Shown here one piece after another: positions 1-7,286 of a stretch of DNA of 64,000 bases. Both the position numbers and the translations under genes were made by a program. Origin of the DNA: Kitasatospora gansuensis. Its GTDB lineage: Bacteria; Actinomycetota; Actinomycetes; Streptomycetales; Streptomycetaceae. Under the pieces are notes generated by a model. That model was not told the origin of the DNA. It did no database searches and saw only the letters and a program-made list of their open reading frames with translations. How positions within the stretch are numbered: the stretch's first letter is position 1; each line of letters opens with the position of its first letter. The stretch is from positions 4,526,001-4,590,000 of the forward strand of contig NZ_JACHJR010000001.1 of NCBI RefSeq assembly GCF_014203705.1. The letters run 5' to 3'.

Positions 1-52
1 GCAGGGCCACGACGAGGAGCTGGAGCCCCACATCTGGCTCAGCGTCAACTGA
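1..52 (+). CDS. C-terminal end of an unidentified protein (truncated by window edge)
   Basis: The reading frame starting at base 2 stays open and ends in TGA at 50-52, giving the last 16 residues QGHDEELEPHIWLSVN. The start lies outside the window. The tail is too short to assign a family. It is followed by about 230 bp without a gene before the M23 peptidase terminator. Confidence 0.45.
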   Translation, partial: QGHDEELEPHIWLSVN

Positions 53-280
53 CCGGTCCCTCCTCACCCCAGAGACCCCCGACGGCCGGCGTGCTGTCGC
101 CTGCCGGACAACCTCCGCCGTGGCGACGCCCCCCGGCACGGACCAGGGAAGGCGCCGAAGCGCCGAGGCGGACCCCCGGCCTCCGCGCGGAGCGACACCC
201 TGGGCACGGCGACGCACGCCGCCGTCGGGACGGAACGGATCAGGCGGATGGGCCGTCACCCGCCGCCGACTCCGCACACA

Positions 281-312
281 CGAGGGCCCCGTCCGGTCGG
301 ACGGGGCCCTCG
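281..312. terminator. Hairpin terminator downstream of the M23 peptidase gene
   Basis: A perfect 15-bp inverted repeat (cgagggccccgtccg and its complement) with a 2-nt centre lies 16 bp beyond the stop codon of the leftward M23 gene. There is no long U tract, as is usual for terminators in high-GC actinobacteria. It could also end the rightward partial gene at the window edge. Confidence 0.7.
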
Positions 313-328
313 TCGCGGTGACGCGGGA

Positions 329-1099
329 TCAGAAGGTGACGCCGCGCGCCGAGAGGAAGGCGATCGGGTCGATCACGGCGCCGTACTTGTTGGCGCTGCG
401 GATCTCGAAGTGCAGGTGCGGTCCGGTGGAGTTGCCGGTGGTGCCCGCCTTGCCGATCTGCTGACCCGCCGTCACGGTCTGCCCGGCGTGCACCGAGAGC
501 GCGGACAGGTGGGCGTACTCGGCGAAGTGGCCGTCCGAGAGCCGGAGCACCACCTCGTTGCCGTACGCGCCGTCGTACCCGGCCGAGACCACGGTGGCGT
601 CGCCGACCGCGAGCAGCGGGGTGCCGACGGACACCGCGAAGTCCACGCCGGTGTGATAGCCGGCGGCGTACTCGGGGTTCTTCACGCCGTACGGGTTGCT
701 GATCCGCTCGCCGGGCGTCGGCGCGGACCAGGCCGGGGCGACGACGGGCGCCTGGGTGGGCGCGGGTGCGGCCTCCGGGGCCGGTGCGGGGGCGGGGGCC
801 GGCTCCGGTGCCGGGGCGGGCGCCAGGTTGTCCGCGACGGCCACCGCGTCCTGCGAGGAGCCGGAGCCGGGCAGCTCGTACGGGGTCGGCGCGGCCACCT
901 GCACTATGGCGGCCTGCTGGGGGCTGCCGAAGGCGGCGGAGGTGAAGGCCGAGCTGCCCGGGGTGGTCGGCAGCACGGTCTGCGCGGCGGCGGTCGCGGG
1001 GAGCAGCAGGGCGCCGCCCGCCAGCGTCAGGGCACCGCTCCAGGCCACTACCGTCCGGCGTTCCCGCACCCAGGCGGTGACGCGGTGAAGGGAAGACAT
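329..1099 (-). CDS. Secreted M23-family (LytM-type) metallopeptidase
   Basis: 256 aa. A zinc endopeptidase that probably cuts peptidoglycan cross-bridges outside the cell. A signal peptide occupies about residues 1-39 (basic start, hydrophobic core at 19-34, ATAAAQ cleavage area). Residues 90-128 form an Ala-Pro-Glu linker. The M23 domain fills 135-250 and carries the HxxxD motif (H149, D153), H197 and HLHFE (H228, H230), which are the zinc and catalytic residues of the family. ATG start at 1099 with a GAGGT-like ribosome site about 10 nt upstream. Monocistronic, with a hairpin terminator after it. No c-di-AMP riboswitch, which often precedes cell-wall hydrolases in this family, was recognised in the upstream region. 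The family is confident, but the exact bond cleaved is not known. Confidence 0.93.
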   Translation of the reverse strand: MSSLHRVTAWVRERRTVVAWSGALTLAGGALLLPATAAAQTVLPTTPGSSAFTSAAFGSPQQAAIVQVAAPTPYELPGSGSSQDAVAVADNLAPAPAPEPAPAPAPAPEAAPAPTQAPVVAPAWSAPTPGERISNPYGVKNPEYAAGYHTGVDFAVSVGTPLLAVGDATVVSAGYDGAYGNEVVLRLSDGHFAEYAHLSALSVHAGQTVTAGQQIGKAGTTGNSTGPHLHFEIRSANKYGAVIDPIAFLSARGVTF

Positions 1100-1522
1100 C
1101 GGGCGACGACACCTCGTAGGTCGGGAACAGGGGGACCAGTCAGATGTAAACGGTCACCGCGGGTGCCCCAAAATGGTGTGACGTACTACGGCGTGTAGTC
1201 AGTACGGGCCAGGAACTTCCGGCGATCGGAGTAATGATCTTCCGACCGGCGCACCCAATCGGGCGAAACGGGCATTCCGCCCCGTCGACCGGGATCTACT
1301 ACCCGGCCTCGTATCCGCCGCCGAGGGTGTGACGAGCCCCACCGGAGGGCCTGGTCTACCCGCCCTCGCCGGGCCGCAATCGTGAGCCGGGTCACACCCC
1401 GATCCCCACCCCTGTCCGCGGCGCTTCCGCTGTCCAGTTCGTGCGCCGCCGTGCCAGGCTGATCGGCGTCCGCAGTACGCCCTGCCCCGAGCCACCCCGT
1501 CCCCCCTACCGGAGGAACTCCG
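1100..1522. other. 423-bp divergent promoter region
   Basis: Non-coding space between the leftward M23 gene and the rightward aldehyde dehydrogenase gene, so both promoters should lie here. A small inverted repeat ACTAC-N5-GTAGT sits at 1185-1199. No convincing riboswitch fold or -10/-35 pair was identified. The only clear signal is the GGAGG ribosome site at 1511-1515 for the dehydrogenase. Confidence 0.4.
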
Positions 1523-3073
1523 ATGGCGGCACCACAGCTCAAGCCCGGCACGTCCTGGACCGAGACCTACGCCCGCTGCGTCCGGGCCGCGCCGGAGGCC
1601 TTCACCCCCGACCGGCTGCTCAACCTGGTGCGCGGCGAGTGGCGCGCCGTCGGCACGCCGGGCGAGCACAGCACGCCGCTGGACGGCACCGCGATCCCCG
1701 GCCCGCCCCGGATCGGCCCCGAGGAGGCCGAGGCCGCCGTCGCGTTCGCGATCGAGCAGCACGCCGCCTGGTCCCGGGTGCCGCTGGACGAGCGGAAGGC
1801 CCGGGTGGCCGCCGCCGTCGACGGCCTGGCCGAGCAGCGCGACCTGCTGGCCCTGCTGCTGGTCTGGGAGATCGGCAAGCCCTGGCGGCTGGCCTGCGCG
1901 GACGTGGACCGGGCGCTCGACGGGGTGCGCTGGTACCTGGAGCAGATCGACCGGCAGCTGGCCGGCCGTACCCCGCTGCCGGGCCCGGTCTCCAACATCG
2001 CCAGCTGGAACTACCCGATGAGCGTCCAGGTGCACGCCGAACTGGTGCAGCTGCTGGCGGGCAACGCGGTGGTGGCCAAAACCCCCTCCCAGGGTGGTTT
2101 CCACTGCCTCACCCTCGCGCACGCGGTGATGCACCGGGCCGGGCTACCGGTCACCCTGCTCTCTGGCATGGGCGGGCAGATCGGCGACGCGCTGATCCGC
2201 TCGGCCGGTCTGGGCGCGCTGGCCTTCGTCGGCGGCCGGGCCAACGGCCGCAAGGCCGCCACCACGCTGGCCGACCTGAACCGCCGTCACTTCCTGGAGC
2301 AGGAGGGCCTGAACGCCTGGGGCGTCTGGGACTACAGCGACTGGCCGGCGCTCGGCGCGCACCTGAAGAAGGGCTTCGAGTACGCCAAGCAGCGCTGTAC
2401 CGCGTACCCGCGCTACGTGGTGCAGCGGTCGCTGTTCCCGGCCTTCCTGGAGACCTACCTCGGCGTGCTGGACGAGCTCCGGTTCGGCCACCCGCTGGCC
2501 GTCGCCGACCCGGCCGACCCGCTGCCCGACCTCGACTTCGGCCCGGTGATCCACGCCGCCAAGGCGGCCGAGCTGCGCGGCCACTTCGACGCCGCGGTGG
2601 CGGCCAGGGCGGTCCCGCTGCGCCGGGGCAGCCTGGCGGACGGCCTCTTCCTGCCCGGCCAGTCGCTGGACGCCTACCTGGCCCCGGCGGCCGTGCTCGA
2701 CCCGCCCGCCAGCTGGGCGCTGCACCACTCCGAGCCGTTCGGCCCGCTGGACTCGATCGTGCTGGTCGACACCGAGGCCGAGCTGCTGGCCGCGATGAAC
2801 GCGGGCAACGGCTCGCTGGTCGCCTCGCTGGCCACCGACGACCCCGCCTTCGCCGACCGGGTCGGGCCCGATCTGCTGGCCTTCAAGGTCGGCATCAACA
2901 AGCCGCGCAGCCGGGGCGACCGGGACGAGGTGTTCGGCGGGCTCGGCGCCTCCTGGAAGGGCGCCTTCGTCGGCGGCGACCTGCTGGTCCAGGCCGTGAC
3001 GTACGGGAAGGAAGGGATCGACGAGAAGCTGTACGGCAACTTCCCGTCGTACTCGCTCTACCCGCCGCGCTAA
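1523..3073 (+). CDS. Aldehyde dehydrogenase family protein
   Basis: 516 aa, normal for an NAD(P)+-dependent aldehyde dehydrogenase. Recognisable family positions are N163 in the NYP oxyanion motif, K186 (AKTP) in the cofactor site, the catalytic-Glu region at 258-262 (FLEQEG), and the likely nucleophile C292 in KQRCTAYPR. The usual contexts (ELGGK and GQxC) are not conserved, so this is a divergent subfamily and the aldehyde cannot be named. ATG start 8 nt after GGAGG. The gene ends in TAA followed at once by TAG. The PLP-dependent lyase gene begins 41 bp later on the same strand, so the two are probably cotranscribed and may act on related amino-acid or amine-derived substrates (inference). 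Confidence 0.88.
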   Translation: MAAPQLKPGTSWTETYARCVRAAPEAFTPDRLLNLVRGEWRAVGTPGEHSTPLDGTAIPGPPRIGPEEAEAAVAFAIEQHAAWSRVPLDERKARVAAAVDGLAEQRDLLALLLVWEIGKPWRLACADVDRALDGVRWYLEQIDRQLAGRTPLPGPVSNIASWNYPMSVQVHAELVQLLAGNAVVAKTPSQGGFHCLTLAHAVMHRAGLPVTLLSGMGGQIGDALIRSAGLGALAFVGGRANGRKAATTLADLNRRHFLEQEGLNAWGVWDYSDWPALGAHLKKGFEYAKQRCTAYPRYVVQRSLFPAFLETYLGVLDELRFGHPLAVADPADPLPDLDFGPVIHAAKAAELRGHFDAAVAARAVPLRRGSLADGLFLPGQSLDAYLAPAAVLDPPASWALHHSEPFGPLDSIVLVDTEAELLAAMNAGNGSLVASLATDDPAFADRVGPDLLAFKVGINKPRSRGDRDEVFGGLGASWKGAFVGGDLLVQAVTYGKEGIDEKLYGNFPSYSLYPPR

Positions 3074-3114
3074 TAGGCTGGAGGGCGCGCCCGACGTGGG
3101 GCAGGATCGTTCGC

Positions 3115-4230
3115 ATGACCGAATCTGAGCTCACCACACGCGAGCGACGCTTCAACGCCTTCCACCGCTGCGGTCGGCTGCTCTTCGGCAGCCGGCCGCA
3201 GTCGGTCCGCGACCGGCTGGCCACCCTGACCGCCGACGCGGAGCTGGCCGGCTACGACCTGGACCGGGCGCAGGACATCTACGGCGACGGGGTGATCCGG
3301 GCCCTGGAGGAGCAGGTGGCCGACCTGCTCGGCAAGCCGGACGCCGCCTTCTTCCCCACCGGCACGATGGCCCAGCAGGTCGCGCTCAGATACTGGGCCG
3401 ACCGCAGCGGCAGCCGGACGGTGGCGATGCACCCGCTGTCGCACCCTGAGCAGTGGGAGCGCCGGGCCTACCAGCGCCTCGGCGGGCTCACCTCGGTCTG
3501 GCCGACCGAGCAGCCCCGGGTGCCCACCCCCGAGGAACTCCGGGACTGCGAGGAGAAGTTCGGCACCCTGATGCTCGAACTCCCGCTCCGGGACGCCGGG
3601 TTCATCCTGCCCAGCTGGGACGAGCTGGTCGCGGCGGTCTCCGCGGTGGAGGGTGTGTACGTCCACCTGGACGGGGCCCGGATCTGGGAGTCGGTCTACC
3701 ACCTGGGCCACTCGCTGCCGGAGATCGCCGCCCTCGGCGACTCGATCTACGTCTCGTTCTACAAGACCCTGGAGGGCATCAGCGGGGCCGCGCTGGCCGG
3801 CTCGGCCGAGTTCGTCCGGGAGGCCAAGGTCTGGCGCCACCGGTACGGCGGCTCGCTCTTCCAGCAGTGGCCGGTCGCGCTCAGCGCGCTGGCCGGGCTG
3901 GAGCGGATCCTGCCCGAGCTGGAGTCGTACGTCGACCACGCCAAGGTGGTGGCCGAGACGCTGCGCAAGGTGCCCGGCGCGCGGGTGAACCCGGAGGTGC
4001 CGCACACCCACCAGTTCCAGCTCTGGCTGCCGTACGGCGCCGAGCAGTTGACCGAGGCCAACCTGCGGATGGCCGAGGAGCGAGGCGTCGGCCTGTTCGG
4101 CTGGTGGGACGAGCCGGGGCCGGTGCCCGGGCACTCGATGACCGAGGTCACGGTCTCGGCCGCCGCGCTGGAGTGGACGCCGGAGGAGATCGAGGAGGCG
4201 ATGGCGGCCTTCCTGGAACTGCTGCGCTGA
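3115..4230 (+). CDS. PLP-dependent beta-eliminating lyase / threonine aldolase-like enzyme
   Basis: 371 aa fold-type I PLP enzyme. The aldolase/beta-eliminating lyase signature HLDGAR (184-189) binds the cofactor, and K217 in SFYKTLEG is the expected Schiff-base lysine. Threonine aldolases cleave beta-hydroxy amino acids to glycine and an aldehyde. That would fit the aldehyde dehydrogenase encoded 41 bp upstream, which could oxidise the aldehyde released (inference). The frame stays open far upstream because of GC bias, but codon use and the family length favour the ATG at 3115. No strong ribosome site is visible, so expression may depend on the upstream gene. Exact substrate unknown. Confidence 0.87.
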   Translation: MTESELTTRERRFNAFHRCGRLLFGSRPQSVRDRLATLTADAELAGYDLDRAQDIYGDGVIRALEEQVADLLGKPDAAFFPTGTMAQQVALRYWADRSGSRTVAMHPLSHPEQWERRAYQRLGGLTSVWPTEQPRVPTPEELRDCEEKFGTLMLELPLRDAGFILPSWDELVAAVSAVEGVYVHLDGARIWESVYHLGHSLPEIAALGDSIYVSFYKTLEGISGAALAGSAEFVREAKVWRHRYGGSLFQQWPVALSALAGLERILPELESYVDHAKVVAETLRKVPGARVNPEVPHTHQFQLWLPYGAEQLTEANLRMAEERGVGLFGWWDEPGPVPGHSMTEVTVSAAALEWTPEEIEEAMAAFLELLR

Positions 4231-4284
4231 CCGGCCCTTGGTCCGCTCCGGACGGTCCGCGCACCGGCGGTTAGGGTTCGCTAC

Positions 4285-4977
4285 GTGCGTGTACTGCTGG
4301 TGGAGGACGACGGGCCGGTCGCCGAGTCGCTGCGGCGCGGCCTGATCAGGTACGGCTTCGAGGTGGAGTGGGTGACCACCGGGCAGGCGGCGCTGACCGT
4401 GTCGGTGCCGCCCGACCTGGTGCTGCTCGACCTCGGGCTGCCCGATACCGACGGGCTGGACGTGTGCCGGGCGCTGCGGGCCGGGGGCGACGTACCGATC
4501 ATCGTGATCAGCGCCCGCAGCGACGAGACGGACCGGGTGGTCGGGCTGGAGATCGGCGCCGACGACTACGTCTCCAAGCCGTTCGGGGTGCGCGAGGTGA
4601 TCGCCCGGATCAGGGCGGTGATGCGCCGGGTGCAGCCCAAGCAGGCCCCGAGCGGCCCCGACCGGTACGGGCCGCTGCTCACCGTCGACCGCAAGGCGGC
4701 CCGGGTCCGGCTGGCCGGGGCCGAGGTGGCGCTCACCCCGAAGGAGTACGACCTGCTGGCCTTCCTCACCGAGGAGCCCGGCGCGCTGATGTCCCGGGAG
4801 CAGATCATGGAGGCGGTCTGGGACGCCAACTGGTTCGGGCCGACCAAGACGCTGGACGTCCATGTGGCGGCGCTGCGCCGGAAGTTGGCCGAGGCGGTGC
4901 TGATCGAGGCGGTGCGCGGGGTCGGCTTCCGGCTGGTGGTCCGGGAGCAGCCTCCGCAGCCGGGACAGCCGGAGTGA
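4285..4977 (+). CDS. OmpR/PhoB-family response regulator
   Basis: 230 aa, GTG start. N-terminal receiver domain with acidic pocket (E8, D9), phospho-acceptor D49 in LLLDLGLP and conserved K98 in SKPF. The C-terminal winged-helix DNA-binding domain (about 130-220) contains LTPKEYDLL and the recognition-helix region TKTLDVHVAALRRKL. It is the DNA-binding output of a two-component system. The histidine kinase gene overlaps its stop codon by 4 nt (GTGA), so the pair is translationally coupled. The signal is unknown. Confidence 0.95.
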   Translation: MRVLLVEDDGPVAESLRRGLIRYGFEVEWVTTGQAALTVSVPPDLVLLDLGLPDTDGLDVCRALRAGGDVPIIVISARSDETDRVVGLEIGADDYVSKPFGVREVIARIRAVMRRVQPKQAPSGPDRYGPLLTVDRKAARVRLAGAEVALTPKEYDLLAFLTEEPGALMSREQIMEAVWDANWFGPTKTLDVHVAALRRKLAEAVLIEAVRGVGFRLVVREQPPQPGQPE

Positions 4978-6371
4978 TCCGTCGGCTGATCGTCAGCTAC
5001 GTGCTGCTGGTGGCGGTCGCGCTGGCCGCGTTCACCGTACCGGTGGCCTTCACCCTGACCGCCCAACTGCGCGGGGACACCGAGGAGTCGGTGCACCGGG
5101 AGGCCACCACGATGGCGCTGCTGCTGGGCGACGGCGAGGGGGACGCCCCGGCCCGGCAGGCGCTGGACCGGCTGGCGGGCGCGTACGCGGACGAGACCCC
5201 CGGCACGGTCGAGGTGGTCACCGCCGGGGCCGGGCGGCCGGCCGACCCGGCGCTGATCCTGGCCCTCGGGGAGGGCCGCAGCACCGTCGACTGGGGGTCG
5301 CGGCTGGTCTGGGGTCCCGAGCTGGTGGTCACCGTGCCCGCCCGCTCGCAGACCGTACCGGGCCGGATCGTCGGGGCGGTGCAGATCCGGTACGCGACGG
5401 CCGGCCTGACCGACCGGCTCTGGCGGATCTGGGGGTTCCGGGCCGTGCTGGCCGCCGGGGTGCTGGCGGTGGCGGCGGGGCTGGGCGCCATCGTGGCGCG
5501 CAGGCTGACCCGGCCGCTGCGCCAACTCAACGACATGGCCAGCCGGTTCAGCAACGGCGACCTGACGGCACGGTCCCCGGTCACCGGCCCCGAGGAGACC
5601 AGGACGCTGGCCCTGACGCTCAATCAGGGCGCCGAGCGGCTGGACACCCTGGTCGCCTCACAGCGGATCTTCGTCGCCGACGCCTCGCACCAACTGCGCA
5701 CCCCGCTCACCGCGTTGCGGCTCTCGCTGGACAACATCGCGGACGGCGTGGACGACGAGTCGGTCCGCGAGGACGTCGAGTCGGCCACCGCCGAGGTGGT
5801 CCGGATGAGCCGGCTGGTGAGCGGCCTGCTGGTGCTGGCCCGGGCCGAGGCGAAGGTCTCCGCGCCCGAGCCGCTGGCGCTGCGCGAGCTGGTCGGCGAG
5901 CGGCTGGGCGTCTGGCGCCCGGCCGCCGAGGAGCGCGGGGTGACCATCGTGCTGACCGGGGACGCCGACGAGCGGCTGCGGGTGCTGGCGGGCCCGGGCA
6001 ACCTCGACCAGGTGCTGGACAACGTGCTCTCCAACGCCCTGGAGGTCTCGCCGGACGGGGGCACCATCACCGTCCGGCTGGAGGCACCGGCCGGCGCGGG
6101 GGAGGAGGCGGTGCTGGAGATCCTGGACCGGGGCCCCGGGATGTCCGCCGCCGAGCAGGCCCGCGCGTTCGACCGGTTCTGGCGCGGCCAGGGCCTGACC
6201 GGCCGTTCCGGCTCGGGCCTCGGGCTCGCCATCGTCCGCCAGCTGGTGACGGACGACGGCGGCACGGTCGCCCTGCGGGACGCGCCCGGCGGCGGGCTGT
6301 GCGTCCGGATCGGCCTGCGGGTGGCGCTGCGGCTCAGCCCTCGGCCGGCAGCACCGAGGAGTGGTGGTTGA
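4974..6371 (+). CDS. Membrane sensor histidine kinase
   Basis: 465 aa, GTG start at 4974 overlapping the regulator's TGA. Membrane segment 1 is at about 6-29, an extracellular sensor loop spans 30-150, and membrane segment 2 is at about 155-175. A HAMP linker follows (about 176-228). The HisKA domain has the phospho-acceptor H239 in DASHQLRTPL. The ATPase domain has an N box (NVLSNALEVSP), G1 (DRGPGM) and G2 (GSGLGLAIV). It is the cognate kinase of the adjacent OmpR-type regulator. The last 38 bp overlap tail-to-tail with the end of the leftward SnoaL-like gene, so the final 12 codons are read on both strands. Confidence 0.94.
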   Translation: MIRRLIVSYVLLVAVALAAFTVPVAFTLTAQLRGDTEESVHREATTMALLLGDGEGDAPARQALDRLAGAYADETPGTVEVVTAGAGRPADPALILALGEGRSTVDWGSRLVWGPELVVTVPARSQTVPGRIVGAVQIRYATAGLTDRLWRIWGFRAVLAAGVLAVAAGLGAIVARRLTRPLRQLNDMASRFSNGDLTARSPVTGPEETRTLALTLNQGAERLDTLVASQRIFVADASHQLRTPLTALRLSLDNIADGVDDESVREDVESATAEVVRMSRLVSGLLVLARAEAKVSAPEPLALRELVGERLGVWRPAAEERGVTIVLTGDADERLRVLAGPGNLDQVLDNVLSNALEVSPDGGTITVRLEAPAGAGEEAVLEILDRGPGMSAAEQARAFDRFWRGQGLTGRSGSGLGLAIVRQLVTDDGGTVALRDAPGGGLCVRIGLRVALRLSPRPAAPRSGG

Positions 6372-6828
6372 CGATCAGCCACTTGCCGCCGCGCTTCTCG
6401 TACTCGTAGCTGTAGCGCGCCTCGACCGGCTTGGTCTCGCCGGTCTTCGGGTCGGTGAGGTGGAAGCGGTAGAGGCCGGCGTCGATCGCCGAGTCCTGGT
6501 CCAGGATGTTGATCACCGAGCGGATCTTCTCGCCCTTCGGCTTCTTCAGCAGGAAGTGCTCGAAGTAGTCGGCTATCTCCGCGTGGTTGGTGCGGATCCT
6601 CGGCGAGGCGGTGGGCAGCAGTACCGCGTCCTCCGCGTACCGGTCGGCGACCCGCTCCGGATCACCGGTCTGCAGGGCGGCGTTCCACTGGTCGAACAGG
6701 GCGGCGATCTCCCGCTCGGTGACCCTGCCGCGCTTGCCCTCGCCGGCCTGGGCGACCCCGACGGTGACTGTGCCGACCGCGGCCACGGCGACGGCGATGA
6801 CGGCCAGGGTGGTGGTCCGACGCTTCAT
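6334..6828 (-). CDS. Secreted SgcJ/EcaC-type SnoaL-like (DUF4440) protein
   Basis: 164 aa. The ATG at 6828 is preceded by AGGAG at good spacing and starts a clear signal peptide (MKRRTT, hydrophobic 8-26, AQA cleavage area near 27). The mature part matches the cone-shaped NTF2/SnoaL fold: ALFDQWNAALQTGDPERVADRYAEDAVLLPT at its start is the classic helix-strand entry, and YSYEYEKRGGKWLIVNHHSS at the end is the last strand pair. Members called SgcJ/EcaC oxidoreductases rarely have proven activity, so the reaction is unknown. The gene converges with the histidine kinase and overlaps its end by 38 bp. Confidence 0.82.
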   Translation of the reverse strand: MKRRTTTLAVIAVAVAAVGTVTVGVAQAGEGKRGRVTEREIAALFDQWNAALQTGDPERVADRYAEDAVLLPTASPRIRTNHAEIADYFEHFLLKKPKGEKIRSVINILDQDSAIDAGLYRFHLTDPKTGETKPVEARYSYEYEKRGGKWLIVNHHSSVLPAEG

Positions 6829-6975
6829 CAGAACTCCTGTTCGGCTTGGTGTTCGGTGTCTCCACCTTTCCGGTCGGTCGGTTAACGGCCGTACAACGGA
6901 CGTCCAGGAGAGGGGCAAGGAGCTGCCAAGGCTGTTCTAGGCTCTTCGGACTGGTCATCTTCTTCAGGGGGCGCT

Positions 6976-7284
6976 GTGGACACGGGAATTGAGCTGGCCG
7001 ACGCGATCGAGGTGGTCCGCGAACAGCTGGCCGAGGCGGTGGCCCGGGGCGAGGGGGAGGCGATCCGGTTCGGGGTCGACTCGGTGGTGGTGGAGTTCGG
7101 CGTCGAGCTCAAGCGGGACGCCAAGGTCAAGGGCGGCGTGAAGGCCTGGGTCTTCAGCGCCGACACCGAAGCGGGCATCGCCCGCCAGCGCACCCACCGG
7201 ATCACCGTGACCCTCACCCCGAAGGGCCCTGACGGCTCCGTGGAGGTCGGCAACGACGACCTCGGCAGCCGGGGCGGGTTCTGA
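6976..7284 (+). CDS. Trypsin-co-occurring domain 2 (trypco2) family protein
   Basis: 102 aa, GTG start after a G-rich ribosome site. The opening IELADAIEVVREQLAEAVARGEG is followed by a strand (AIRFGVDSVVVEFGVELK) and the HRITVTLTP strand. This layout is typical of the small trypco2 family, which is defined by its genetic linkage to trypsin-like proteases. Here the next gene, only 2 bp away, starts with a trypsin-like domain fused to a NACHT ATPase. Such proteins are thought to recruit or regulate the protease/ATPase partner in bacterial conflict systems. That role is inferred from gene neighbourhood and not shown here. Confidence 0.82.
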   Translation: MDTGIELADAIEVVREQLAEAVARGEGEAIRFGVDSVVVEFGVELKRDAKVKGGVKAWVFSADTEAGIARQRTHRITVTLTPKGPDGSVEVGNDDLGSRGGF

Positions 7285-7286
7285 CC

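Noticed and set aside
1100..1400. Possible c-di-AMP (ydaO) riboswitch before the M23 peptidase gene
   Set aside because: Such switches often precede cell-wall hydrolase genes in streptomycetes, but the conserved core sequences could not be found on the gene's strand.
1441..3114. Long upstream extension of the PLP-lyase reading frame
   Set aside because: It is the out-of-frame shadow of the aldehyde dehydrogenase gene in GC-rich DNA; its protein is Arg/Pro/Gly-rich without any motif.
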